Shown piece after piece: positions 1 through 8,300 of a DNA stretch of 38,596 nucleotides. The stretch is taken from the NCBI RefSeq assembly GCF_025060895.1, contig NZ_JANZKV010000101.1, positions 1-38,596 of the forward strand, written 5' to 3'. How positions within the stretch are numbered: the stretch's first letter is position 1; every line of letters begins with the position of its first letter. A program made the position numbers and the translations under genes. The notes beneath the pieces are model-generated. The model was not told the origin of the DNA and ran no database searches. It saw only the letters and a program-made list of their open reading frames with translations. The DNA comes from Stieleria sedimenti. Lineage in GTDB: Bacteria > Planctomycetota > Planctomycetia > Pirellulales > Pirellulaceae.

Positions 1-388
1 TGCGCTGACCTCCGGCTACTTGCTGCGATCCGTTCGGGATGTAGTGGACGCTCGATGCGTCAACGTGGTTTAGTGGGGAACGCGGTTGAGCTGACGCCAT
101 CCAACGCGAGTTCATCTGGGACTGAGAAGCTGGCACTCTCCGCCAGGATCCTTTGGGACGGATTCTGCCAATTCGCAGGCGCGTTGCCTTGGATTCGTTA
201 TCATGACGTCAGACGGCAGTGTTGTCGATGAATCGACCGCTAGCCGGTCACGGAAGCGGGGATGAGACAACGGTCGCTGGCGAGTCGAGTTGGTTTTGAG
301 TATTGGTCGCTCGCGGTGATGGCGATGGCGATTGTGGTTTTGCTGGGCAGTTTTGCAGGGGAGGGGAATCGGCACTTTGAGGTCACTG
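1..388. other. Left-edge region without a supportable gene
   Basis: No reading frame here is recognisable. On the minus strand an ATG at 98-100 opens a frame of 33 codons running off the left edge (starting MASAQPRSPLNHVDASS). It lacks a convincing ribosome binding site. It could be the start of a gene divergent from the hydrolase at 389, but this is not supported beyond an open frame. On the plus strand, frame 1 is open from base 1 to a stop near 231 and resembles nothing I know. Confidence 0.3.
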
Positions 389-1360
389 ATGCGAAGAAGA
401 CGAATGATCCGCCGGGCGATGATCGCCGCGTCATGTTTGCTGGTGACGGGCTTGATCGCGTCTTGGTTTGTCGCCGGCGCACTCGTCGCGCCGAGCCCTC
501 GTCTCATCGGCGATCCGCCACGCGAATTGAACGCGACCGCGTTCGTTGTGAAGAGCGATTCGGGATCGTTGGTCTCTGGTTGGCATACGAGGCCGAATGC
601 CGGAAACGGTGTGATCGTGTTGCTGCACGGCATCCATGGTTCGCGTTTGTCGATGTTGCAGCGCGCGCGGATGCTGCATGACGCCGGGTATGCGACGGTG
701 ATGATCGATTTCCAGGCACACGGCGAGAGTCCTGGAGACGTCATCACCGTTGGATACCTCGAACAACACGACGTTCGTGCCGCGGTTGATTTCGCACGAC
801 GCGAACACCCGAATGAACCGATCGGTGTGATCGGTGTTTCGCTTGGCGGGGCGGCGGCTCTACTCGCGTCGCCGTTGAAGATCGACGCGCTCGTGCTCGA
901 ATCCGTTTATCCGAACATTCACGACGCCATCCACAATCGTGTCGCCGCCAAGCTTGGCCCGCTTTCATCGATTCCCGCGTCGATGCTGCTGCTGCAATTT
1001 CAGCCGCGTTTAGGCTTTTCTCCGCAGCAGCTTCGCCCCATCGACCATCTCCCCGACATCGGATGCCCGGTTTGCGTCGCGTCGGGATCCGATGACCCGC
1101 ACACCACTGCGTCAGAAACACAAGCGATGTTTTCCGCAGCCACAGAACCTAAACGGCTTTGGTTGGTCGATGGTGCTCAACACGTGGATTTGTTCGGTGA
1201 AGATCCTGAAGAATACCGAGAACGAATCGTCGGTTTCTTCGACGAGTACCTGCGCGGTGATCGCGAGACTCCAGCCAACCGTGGAGTGTTTTGGCAACGA
1301 CGAGGGACCGGAGAGGCTCGCGTCCTACCGCTAACAAGAACAGCCCGGTTGGCGACTTAG
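389..1360 (+). CDS. Membrane-anchored alpha/beta hydrolase (COG1073-like)
   Basis: Predicted 323-residue serine hydrolase of the alpha/beta fold; substrate unknown. An Arg-rich start (MRRRRMIRRAM) is followed by one hydrophobic stretch at about residues 10-34, either a signal anchor or an uncleaved signal peptide, so the enzyme probably faces the periplasm. The core shows the oxyanion-side HGIHGS (80-85), the nucleophile elbow GVSLGG with Ser151, an acid in SGSDDP (Asp235 or 236) and the catalytic His in DGAQH (His265). The ATG at 389 was chosen over an in-frame start at 332 because the upstream part is not signal-like and a GAGG precedes 389 by a suitable distance. It is convergent with the next gene: the two stop codons overlap by four bases at 1357-1360. 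The fold is certain; ester, lipid or peptide specificity cannot be read from the sequence. Confidence 0.85.
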   Translation: MRRRRMIRRAMIAASCLLVTGLIASWFVAGALVAPSPRLIGDPPRELNATAFVVKSDSGSLVSGWHTRPNAGNGVIVLLHGIHGSRLSMLQRARMLHDAGYATVMIDFQAHGESPGDVITVGYLEQHDVRAAVDFARREHPNEPIGVIGVSLGGAAALLASPLKIDALVLESVYPNIHDAIHNRVAAKLGPLSSIPASMLLLQFQPRLGFSPQQLRPIDHLPDIGCPVCVASGSDDPHTTASETQAMFSAATEPKRLWLVDGAQHVDLFGEDPEEYRERIVGFFDEYLRGDRETPANRGVFWQRRGTGEARVLPLTRTARLAT

Positions 1361-2445
1361 TACCGAACGATCAACTCGGTTTGCAGCCGGCCTTCGATCA
1401 CGTCTTCAAATTCGGTCAACGGGAATTCGTACGCGATACCCCATTCCGTCTTGGCGTTGGGTTTAAATTTCAAGCCGACGTTTTGCGTGACCAAATCGTT
1501 ACCGGTCACGTCGCTGGTGGACAAGTTGAACAGGTCTTGTCCGGCAACACCCAGCGCCGCACCGCCCTCGGCACTGTCGATCCAGTGCCACCAAGCGACT
1601 TCGGTGACGAAGTAGGTCTTCTCGGTCAGTTTGAGGTCGAAGTGGTTGGACCAGTGAATCGATTCCGATTGCAGGAACCCGTCGCTGGGAACACGCCAGC
1701 CGAAGGCCGACATCAGGTGGGCCTTGCCGCACATCAGCCGTTGGCCACCGGTGGCGAACAGATGGAATTCCCCGTCCGCGATGTCTTGCAAGGCGTCACG
1801 ACTGCCTGGCAATTCATATGTGCCCCCGATCGAAGCGATCGTGCCGCTTTGCGTGTCTCGGAGAATGTTGTATTTCAAGCCGGCCGTGACCGACGCCCAA
1901 CCGTCATCCAACAGCCCATCCAACGCTCCGTTGGTGTTGTCCCAAATGTAGCCGTCTTTGACCCCGATCAAGCTGAGCCGTTCGGTCAGCGCGATGCGGA
2001 ATTGCATGGCCAGCAACTGAATGGATCCGCCGGCCGGAATGTTATTGCCGATCCGTTCGGGAACCCAGTGATTGACAAAGATCGGACGGAGTTCGGTAAG
2101 CGTGCGTGGGTCTTCGAAGTGAACGAAGTTGATCATCGGGCTGACGAAGTCGTCGAAGCAACGGTCGCTGGGTTTGATGAGACCGCCCAGCAAGCCCGCG
2201 TCACAGCAGTCGGAGACACAGCTGACGCATCCGTCGCAACCGAGTCCGCTGCAGTCGGCCGCGTCGCAACACAGCGGATCGCCGCAAGCACTGTCACAGG
2301 GGGCAACGTCACAGGCGGATCGGTTGAATATGCCAAGGCCGCCGGCATCGGCAACCGAGGCTGAGCCGGTTGTGGCGGCCGCCAGGCCCAGTACGAGTGC
2401 AACGAATTTGGGCCGAATGAATTGAGGGGTGAGTGATTGAATCAT
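1357..2445 (-). CDS. Cys-rich outer-membrane beta-barrel candidate
   Basis: A 362-residue exported protein. The ATG at 2445 gives a classical signal peptide with a hydrophobic core at about residues 12-30 and an Ala-rich cleavage region; a GTG at 2502 would add an unsignal-like extension. A cluster of 11 cysteines follows between residues 45 and 81, then about 270 residues of alternating polar and aromatic strands without long helices. The protein ends in LIVRY; a C-terminal aromatic residue is typical of outer-membrane beta-barrels. Short stretches such as SVTAGLKYNIL and TQNVGLKFKPN read as barrel strands. Function is unknown; a porin- or transporter-like role is inference. It lies about 400 bases downstream of the DUF1080 gene on the same strand and probably has its own promoter in that gap. 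The Cys-rich part could form disulfides or bind metal at the cell surface. Confidence 0.7.
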   Translation of the reverse strand: MIQSLTPQFIRPKFVALVLGLAAATTGSASVADAGGLGIFNRSACDVAPCDSACGDPLCCDAADCSGLGCDGCVSCVSDCCDAGLLGGLIKPSDRCFDDFVSPMINFVHFEDPRTLTELRPIFVNHWVPERIGNNIPAGGSIQLLAMQFRIALTERLSLIGVKDGYIWDNTNGALDGLLDDGWASVTAGLKYNILRDTQSGTIASIGGTYELPGSRDALQDIADGEFHLFATGGQRLMCGKAHLMSAFGWRVPSDGFLQSESIHWSNHFDLKLTEKTYFVTEVAWWHWIDSAEGGAALGVAGQDLFNLSTSDVTGNDLVTQNVGLKFKPNAKTEWGIAYEFPLTEFEDVIEGRLQTELIVRY

Positions 2446-2840
2446 GGGTTCGCGTCCGTGAGAAAAATTCCGTCGATTGTCTTTTCTCTTCGGAAAACGC
2501 ACACCCGTTCAGGCGACAGTAAAAAACGTAGGGCTCATCAAGCACCCAAACGTTACAGTTTGATGGTGTCAGCGGTGAAACCCGCATGAATTAAAATGGA
2601 ATTCGAGGCGAAACCTCGACAGTCTGTGACGTAGCGGCACGCTTGAGGTTCAGGCACCAGTTCCCAATTCCATCTACTTTAGCGCCAAGCTGGGTATCTG
2701 GTGTGAGCGGTAGGGCGCGAGCCCTCCGGTATTTCAAGCTTGAACCGGACGGCTCGCGGGCTGTCGATTTAGTCGGGTTCTTTTAGTGGCAAAGTAGTTG
2801 GCATCGCACGCGGGCCGCCGGCTCTTCCGTGCTGGTTTGC
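2446..2840. other. Intergenic region with palindromic element
   Basis: A gap of about 400 bases between two minus-strand genes. It must hold the promoter of the barrel protein, though no clear -35/-10 pair stands out. The main visible structure is the inverted repeat at 2716-2758. No convincing open frame was found. Confidence 0.5.
2716..2758. repeat. REP-like imperfect inverted repeat
   Basis: Left arm 2716-2730 (CGCGAGCCCTCCGGT) and right arm 2744-2758 (ACCGGACGGCTCGCG) pair over 15 bases with one mismatch. The short loop itself contains the palindrome TTCAAGCTTGAA. It lies downstream of the DUF1080 stop codon and could terminate transcription or be a dispersed repeat. Confidence 0.7.
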
Positions 2841-3509
2841 CTACAGCTCGCGTATTCGGATGTTGCGCCAGGAAACCTGGTAGGGGCCGGTGCCTTTCTT
2901 GATCGAGTGGACTTGCAGACCGATCACGCCTTCCGCATCGCGGTCGTCGGTGAAGTCGGCGACGGGAACGCCGTTGACGAAGCTTTGGATCCGATCACCT
3001 TTCGCGACGATGCGAAATTGATTCCACTGACCAGGCTTGTAGACGGCCTGTTTTTCTTCCGCGTTGACGGATTCATCCAACCACTTCGTGCGGCGGCCTT
3101 CATCCCAGAAATTCCCCGAACAGCCGTTGGCTCCGTTCGTTTTCCCTGTGATCTCGCATTGGTAGCCGTACATTTCACCCTGTTCGCGGATGCGATCGGG
3201 TTTTGATTCTTGAGGCGTCGGTTTGGGATAAAGATGGCTGCGAATTTGCACTCCGGAGTTGAGTTCTTGGTCGCACTTGACCTCAAACTCCAACTCGAAA
3301 TCTGCATAGGGCCCCTTGGTCAAGAAAGTGTTTTTGCCCGGCCCGGTTTTGCCGGTGATCACGCCATCGCTCAAACTGTAACTCGCCTCCCCACCGACCT
3401 TCGTCCAGCCTTCGAGTGAATCGGTGCCGATCAAGGACACCCAATCGCCGGCCGAAAGGGAGAGGGCGGAGAGCATCAAGAGAACGAAGGTAGCGGATCG
3501 CAGCATCAT
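2841..3509 (-). CDS. Secreted DUF1080 (3-keto-disaccharide hydrolase-like) protein
   Basis: A 222-residue protein with a signal peptide (MMLRSATFVLLMLSALSLSA) followed directly by the DUF1080 fold. Recognisable blocks are WVSLIGTDSLEGWTKVGG, the strand pattern FELEFEVKCDQELNSGVQIRS, GYQCEI, PGQWNQFRIVAKGDRIQSFVNG and GVIGLQVHS near the C terminus. The family is a concanavalin-like beta-sandwich very abundant in planctomycetes; some members hydrolyse 3-keto-glycosides. Substrate here is unknown. The ATG pair at 3509/3506 was chosen because it begins the signal peptide and has GAGG upstream; the longer open frame to 3680 overlaps the upstream gene. It starts 62 bases beyond the end of the SDR gene on the same strand, so the two may be cotranscribed. 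Confidence 0.9.
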   Translation of the reverse strand: MMLRSATFVLLMLSALSLSAGDWVSLIGTDSLEGWTKVGGEASYSLSDGVITGKTGPGKNTFLTKGPYADFELEFEVKCDQELNSGVQIRSHLYPKPTPQESKPDRIREQGEMYGYQCEITGKTNGANGCSGNFWDEGRRTKWLDESVNAEEKQAVYKPGQWNQFRIVAKGDRIQSFVNGVPVADFTDDRDAEGVIGLQVHSIKKGTGPYQVSWRNIRIREL

Positions 3510-3570
3510 TGCGGAGGCCTCGTGGGCGTGGGGGGGAATCGGACGATGGGCAGGGATGGAGCCTCCACCA

Positions 3571-5031
3571 TCATACCGAGTTCGATTCGGCGTCGCGTTT
3601 GATCCCGCGCAGCATGACGGGAAAGACCAGTCCGTGCAGCGGGAGAACGCTGTACCAATAGGCCAACCCGAGCAAGCCACTGGGGCGAAACCTGGCGGTC
3701 ATGGTGACATTGGTGCAATCGTGATCCGCCGGGGCGAGCTGGAAATCGAGTTCGGCGTCGCCGGGCAGTTTCATTTCAGCCCTCAATCGCAACCGTTCGT
3801 TGGGTTGGTGGGCTGTGACCCTCCAAAAATCAACCGCTTCGCCGAAATGAAGGTCGTCCGGGTGGCGACGTCCGCGCCGCAGTCCCGGACCGCCGACCAG
3901 TTGATCCATCCAGCCACGCACCTGCCAAAGCCAACCGGCGCCCCAGTACCCGTGGCCGCCGCCGATCTTTTCGATCACTTGAAATGTTTGTTCCGGAGGG
4001 GCGTTGACGATGATCGAACGCTCGTCGATCTTGGTGGTCCCGCCTGCCCAGTCGGGATCACCCGGCATCACGCCGGCGGTCGACCAGCGGGTTTCGATGT
4101 CGTGATTTTGAATCTTGCCCAGCGCCGCGTCGAGCGCTTGTTGCACGTTAAAAAGCGTGCCCGGCATCAGTTTCGTCGCCCAGTCGTTTCGGCACACCGT
4201 GCGATTGCGAAGGCCCTCGGCAAGTGGTCGTCCGATCGCGCTGCTGACGGGAGTGACCAACGAAATCCACAGCGAACTCAGTCGCGGTGTCAGCACGGGC
4301 ACCGGCACGATGATGCGTCGCGGCAAGCCGATCGCCTTGGCCATCGCTTGCATCAGTTCGCGATACGTCATCACGTCCGATCCGCCGATGTCGATCGTTC
4401 GCCCTCGGGTCTCCGGGACACCGATACACTCCACCGCGTAACGCAACACATCACGAATGGCGATCGGCTGAGTTTCCGTGTTCACCCATTTCGGAGTCAC
4501 CATGATCGGCAGACGTTCCACCAGGTACCGCAGGATTTCGAACGACGCCGAACCGGACCCGATGATCATCGCGGCGCGCAGCACCGTGACCGGAACCGTG
4601 CTGGTTTGCAAGATCTCGGCCACTTCGCGACGGCTTCTCAGGTGGCGACTGAGATCGGGACCGAGTTCACCGAGGCCACCCAGGTAGACAATCTGCCGAC
4701 ACGGCGATTGATCGATTGCCGCGACGAAGTTTTCAGCCAACTCGCGATCGCGCTGCGCGTACTTGTCGCTGGCGGCGATCATCGAATGCACCAGATAATA
4801 CGCCACATCGATGTCGATGACCGCCTCGTCAATCGCCTCGCGGTCTTGCAAATCGCCTTCGAGTACCTGCAATCGCGGGTTGTCGCGCCAGCCGAATTTG
4901 CTCAGTTTCTCTTTGTTTCGGACCAGGCAGCGTACGGTGTGCCCTTGGTCCAACAGCAATCGGACCAGGCGGCCGCCGACGTAACCCGTCGCGCCACACA
5001 CAAGGATCTTCAACGAGGGCGTATCCATCAA
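3571..5031 (-). CDS. SDR-family NAD(P)-binding protein with C-terminal DUF2867
   Basis: A 486-residue two-domain protein. The N-terminal Rossmann domain has the nucleotide-binding GATGYVGG (residues 13-20), an acidic turn EGDLQD, and an atypical-SDR core with YLVHSM, QIVYLGGLG and the NmrA-like TVLRAAMIIG. The C-terminal 150 residues or so (from about residue 330) carry a DUF2867/SRPBCC-like fold with KIGGGHGYWGAGWLWQVRGWMDQLVGG and FWRVTAHQPNERLRLRAEMKLPG. This fusion is a known bacterial family, often annotated as a nucleoside-diphosphate-sugar epimerase or DUF2867 protein; the reaction is not established. The start may be the ATG at 5031 or the next one at 5028. It is divergent from the subtilase, with about 316 bases between them. 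Confidence 0.88.
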   Translation of the reverse strand: MMDTPSLKILVCGATGYVGGRLVRLLLDQGHTVRCLVRNKEKLSKFGWRDNPRLQVLEGDLQDREAIDEAVIDIDVAYYLVHSMIAASDKYAQRDRELAENFVAAIDQSPCRQIVYLGGLGELGPDLSRHLRSRREVAEILQTSTVPVTVLRAAMIIGSGSASFEILRYLVERLPIMVTPKWVNTETQPIAIRDVLRYAVECIGVPETRGRTIDIGGSDVMTYRELMQAMAKAIGLPRRIIVPVPVLTPRLSSLWISLVTPVSSAIGRPLAEGLRNRTVCRNDWATKLMPGTLFNVQQALDAALGKIQNHDIETRWSTAGVMPGDPDWAGGTTKIDERSIIVNAPPEQTFQVIEKIGGGHGYWGAGWLWQVRGWMDQLVGGPGLRRGRRHPDDLHFGEAVDFWRVTAHQPNERLRLRAEMKLPGDAELDFQLAPADHDCTNVTMTARFRPSGLLGLAYWYSVLPLHGLVFPVMLRGIKRDAESNSV

Positions 5032-5347
5032 ATCTCGGCAGCAATGGGCATGTTGGTTCGGCGTGGAGCAGGTACATCAAGTTACCGTAGACGGGAAGGA
5101 AGTGGGGGACGCACCCGCGATGTGGATTGATGAACGGATGAATTTTCGTCGAACCGATGCGATATTTCGCCGTGCGGGAGTGCCCGTCCCGCACGGTCGA
5201 CCGATGGTCCGCCACTTGTGTAACACGAAAGTCTTGCCAAACTCGGCAGAGCCGTGGGGAAGCTCGGATGAGCAAACTTGTAGCGAGTAGACTCGTCGGA
5301 TGTCGGGGCAATTCATGTGTTCGTGTTGACCAGCGAGGCTGTCTGCA
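5032..5347. other. Divergent intergenic region between SDR gene and subtilase gene
   Basis: 316 bases that should hold promoters for both flanking genes. No convincing promoter could be assigned by eye. The one clear structure is the perfect inverted repeat at 5170-5196. Small open frames here are not protein-like. Confidence 0.4.
5170..5196. repeat. Perfect 10-bp inverted repeat
   Basis: CCGTGCGGGA at 5170-5179 and TCCCGCACGG at 5187-5196 are exact reverse complements around a 7-base loop. There is no T-run after either arm, so it is not a canonical terminator. It may be another dispersed palindrome or an operator between the divergent genes. Confidence 0.7.
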
Positions 5348-8300
5348 ATGGGATCTCGATTACGACACCGCAAATCAATGGCGGAACGTCGGTGGCGCCG
5401 CCGCGCCGGACGACTCGAAGTCTTGGAGGCACGTTGCCTGTTAGACGCCGCCCTGGCAGTTGAATCAGCTTCGCCGGACCTCGACGCCGGCGCGTTTGAC
5501 AGCGACAGTGTGCTGGTGCGGTTTCATGCCGGTGCGGCGACCTCGTCCAGCAATCCGATCGCCGAGTTTTCTGCGCTCCCGGGGCTTAAACAAGTTGGAC
5601 TGCCCCAGGGGCTCGATGTCGACGAGACACTTGATTTCTATCGGCATCATCCCGGCGTGATCTATGCCGAGCCCAACTATGAGATCCGTCTTTCGGCGGT
5701 CCCCGATGATCCAGGCTTTGAGAGTCTTTGGGGGCTACACAACGTGGGGCAAACCGGCGGCACCATGGATGCCGACATCGATGCGAGTGAAGCGTGGGAG
5801 ATCACGACGGGAGACTCGAGCACGGTCGTCGCGGTGATTGATACCGGGGTCGACTATCTGCATCCAGATCTGGCGGCAAACATGTGGTCCAACCCGGGCG
5901 AGATTGCCGGAGATGGGATCGACAATGACGGCAACGGCTTTATCGACGACGTTCATGGGTTCAACTTTGTTTCAGGTGATGGCGATCCGATGGACGACCA
6001 CAATCACGGGACGCACGTTGCCGGCACGATCGGTGCGGTGGCGAACAACGGGATCGGTGTGGCCGGCGTCAGTTGGGACGTTCAGATCATGGCCGTCAAA
6101 TTCTTGAACGCGTCCGGCGGCGGGTCGACGGCCGCCGCCGTCAGCGCCATTCAATACGCGGTCGACAACGGCGCCACGATCTCCAACCACAGTTGGGGAT
6201 TCAACGGCACCGCATCTCAGGCACTCGCCGATGCCATCGAGTACGCGCGGGCGGCCGATCACATCGTCGTCGCGGCGGCTGGCAACGGTGGCGGAGACCA
6301 GGTCGGCGACGACAATGATGCGCGGCCCTTTTACCCGGCGAACTTTCCGCATGACAATCTGATTGCGGTTGCGGCGACCGATCACAACGATGCCCTGGCG
6401 ACATTCTCCAACTTCGGAACCACTCAGGTCGACCTGGGGGCGCCCGGCGTTGGCATCTACAGCACGACACGAAACAACACCTACAGCACATTCAACGGGA
6501 CGTCGATGGCGACGCCGCATGTTGCCGGAGCCGTGGCGCTGCTCAGGAGCCAGCATCCCGATTGGCCGTCTGGAAAGATCCGCGATCGCATCCTGGACAC
6601 GGTCGATCTGATCCCGGCCCTTGAGTCACGCACCACGACGGGCGGACGATTGAACGTCGCCGCGGCGGTGGCACCGGATGAAACCGGCCCGATCGTTGTT
6701 GCAAACGTTCCCGACGGTGGTGTGATGAAGGTTCAGGATCGACTTCGCGTTACCTTCGACGAACGTGTTGATGTCGATTCGTTCACAACCGATGACATTG
6801 TGGATTTCCAGGGGCCGTTGGGATCGATTGCGGTCACCGGAGTGCAAGCTGTTTCCGGTGCCGCCGGGCGGGAATTTGAAATCGTCTTCCAACCCCAAAC
6901 GGCACTCGGCGACTACGTGATCACCTTGGGACCGGAAATCGCCGATCCGTTCGGCAACGCCATGGACCAAAATGCGAACGGAATCAACGGCGAAGCGACG
7001 GCAGACCGGTTCATCGGCGGCTTCACGATTGTGCCCGATACCGTCGGACCCTATGTCGTCGCTGCCTCGCCCCAAGGCCCCGTGGATATTCCCGTCGATC
7101 GGGTGCGGATCACGTTTGACGAACCGATTGCGGCTGATTCGTTGACGATCGATCGGGTCAGCGATTTCGTCGGACCGGCAGGACCGATTAGCGTTTCCGA
7201 AATCGAGTCTGTTTCGGAAACCGAGTTCGACATCATCTTTCCGACGCAGGATGTGCTGGGAACCTATCGGCTGACGATCGGCGGGGCGATCACCGATCCT
7301 GCCGGGAATGTGATCGACCAAGACCAAGACGGGATCGGCGGTGAAGCGGAGGATGATCGGTATGACGTTCAATTCACGCTGCAGAGATGGTTGTACGCAG
7401 ACCGGGTGATCGATTTCAGTTCCCAATACACGACAACGGCCTGGTCGGCCGCCCAGGCACTCGGGGCACCGGATACGTTCGGCTACGGTGACTTGCAAAC
7501 GGCTTGGGCGCCGCGATCGGAGAACGGGACCGAAGAGTTTTTGACGGTCGGCTTTGGCGAGCCCTTGCTGGCCAGTGGCGTCGTGATTCGGGAAACGTTT
7601 GGAAATGGATTCGTGCGAACCATCGAAGCACGCAACGCGACGACGGGAGAGTTTGCCACGGTGGCTCAGCCGCAAGACAATAGTCTGCCCAATGTCCCCT
7701 TTGATTTCCTCGTGACGTGGCCGCAAACCAGCTATCCGGTCGACGCGGTGCGGATCACGATCGATACCGATCACAATCTCAACGCATACGAAGAGATCGA
7801 TGCGGTTCAGTTGCGCGGGGTCACGGTTCCGGACACCGACGGTGCTCGGGTCATCGAATCGACGCTCCAGGGCAGTGTCAACGGTCCGGTCAGCCGTGTC
7901 GAACTGACGTTTGGCGAGCCGATTCAAGATGGTTCGTTCACGCTCGATGACGTGTCCAGCTTCGAAGGCCCGGACGGTGCGATTCAGGCGTCCGCGGTCA
8001 ATCGACTGACCAGCACACGCTACGAAATCACCTTCCCGCCACAGACCGCGTTCGGCGACTACTCGCTGTTGATCGGCCCCGACGTGTTGGATCTGGAGGG
8101 ACGGCCGATGAACCAAGACCAGGATGGCATCGATGGAGAACCGTTGGAGGATGCTTACGCTGTCCAATTCACGGTCGAACTGTGGCAGTTTGCCGAGTCG
8201 GTTGTCGATTTCAGTTCTCAGTACAGTCCCACATCGTGGTCGGCCGAGCAAGCACTCGGGGCGTCCGACACGTTGGTCTACGGCGACTCGCGGCAGGCTT

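Noticed and set aside
3424-5130. Long plus-strand open frame (568 codons) antisense to the SDR and DUF1080 genes
   Set aside because: No family features; it mirrors well-supported genes and results from GC-rich codon bias, as do those at 1291-2364, 6626-8569, 26694-27785 and 32712-33785.
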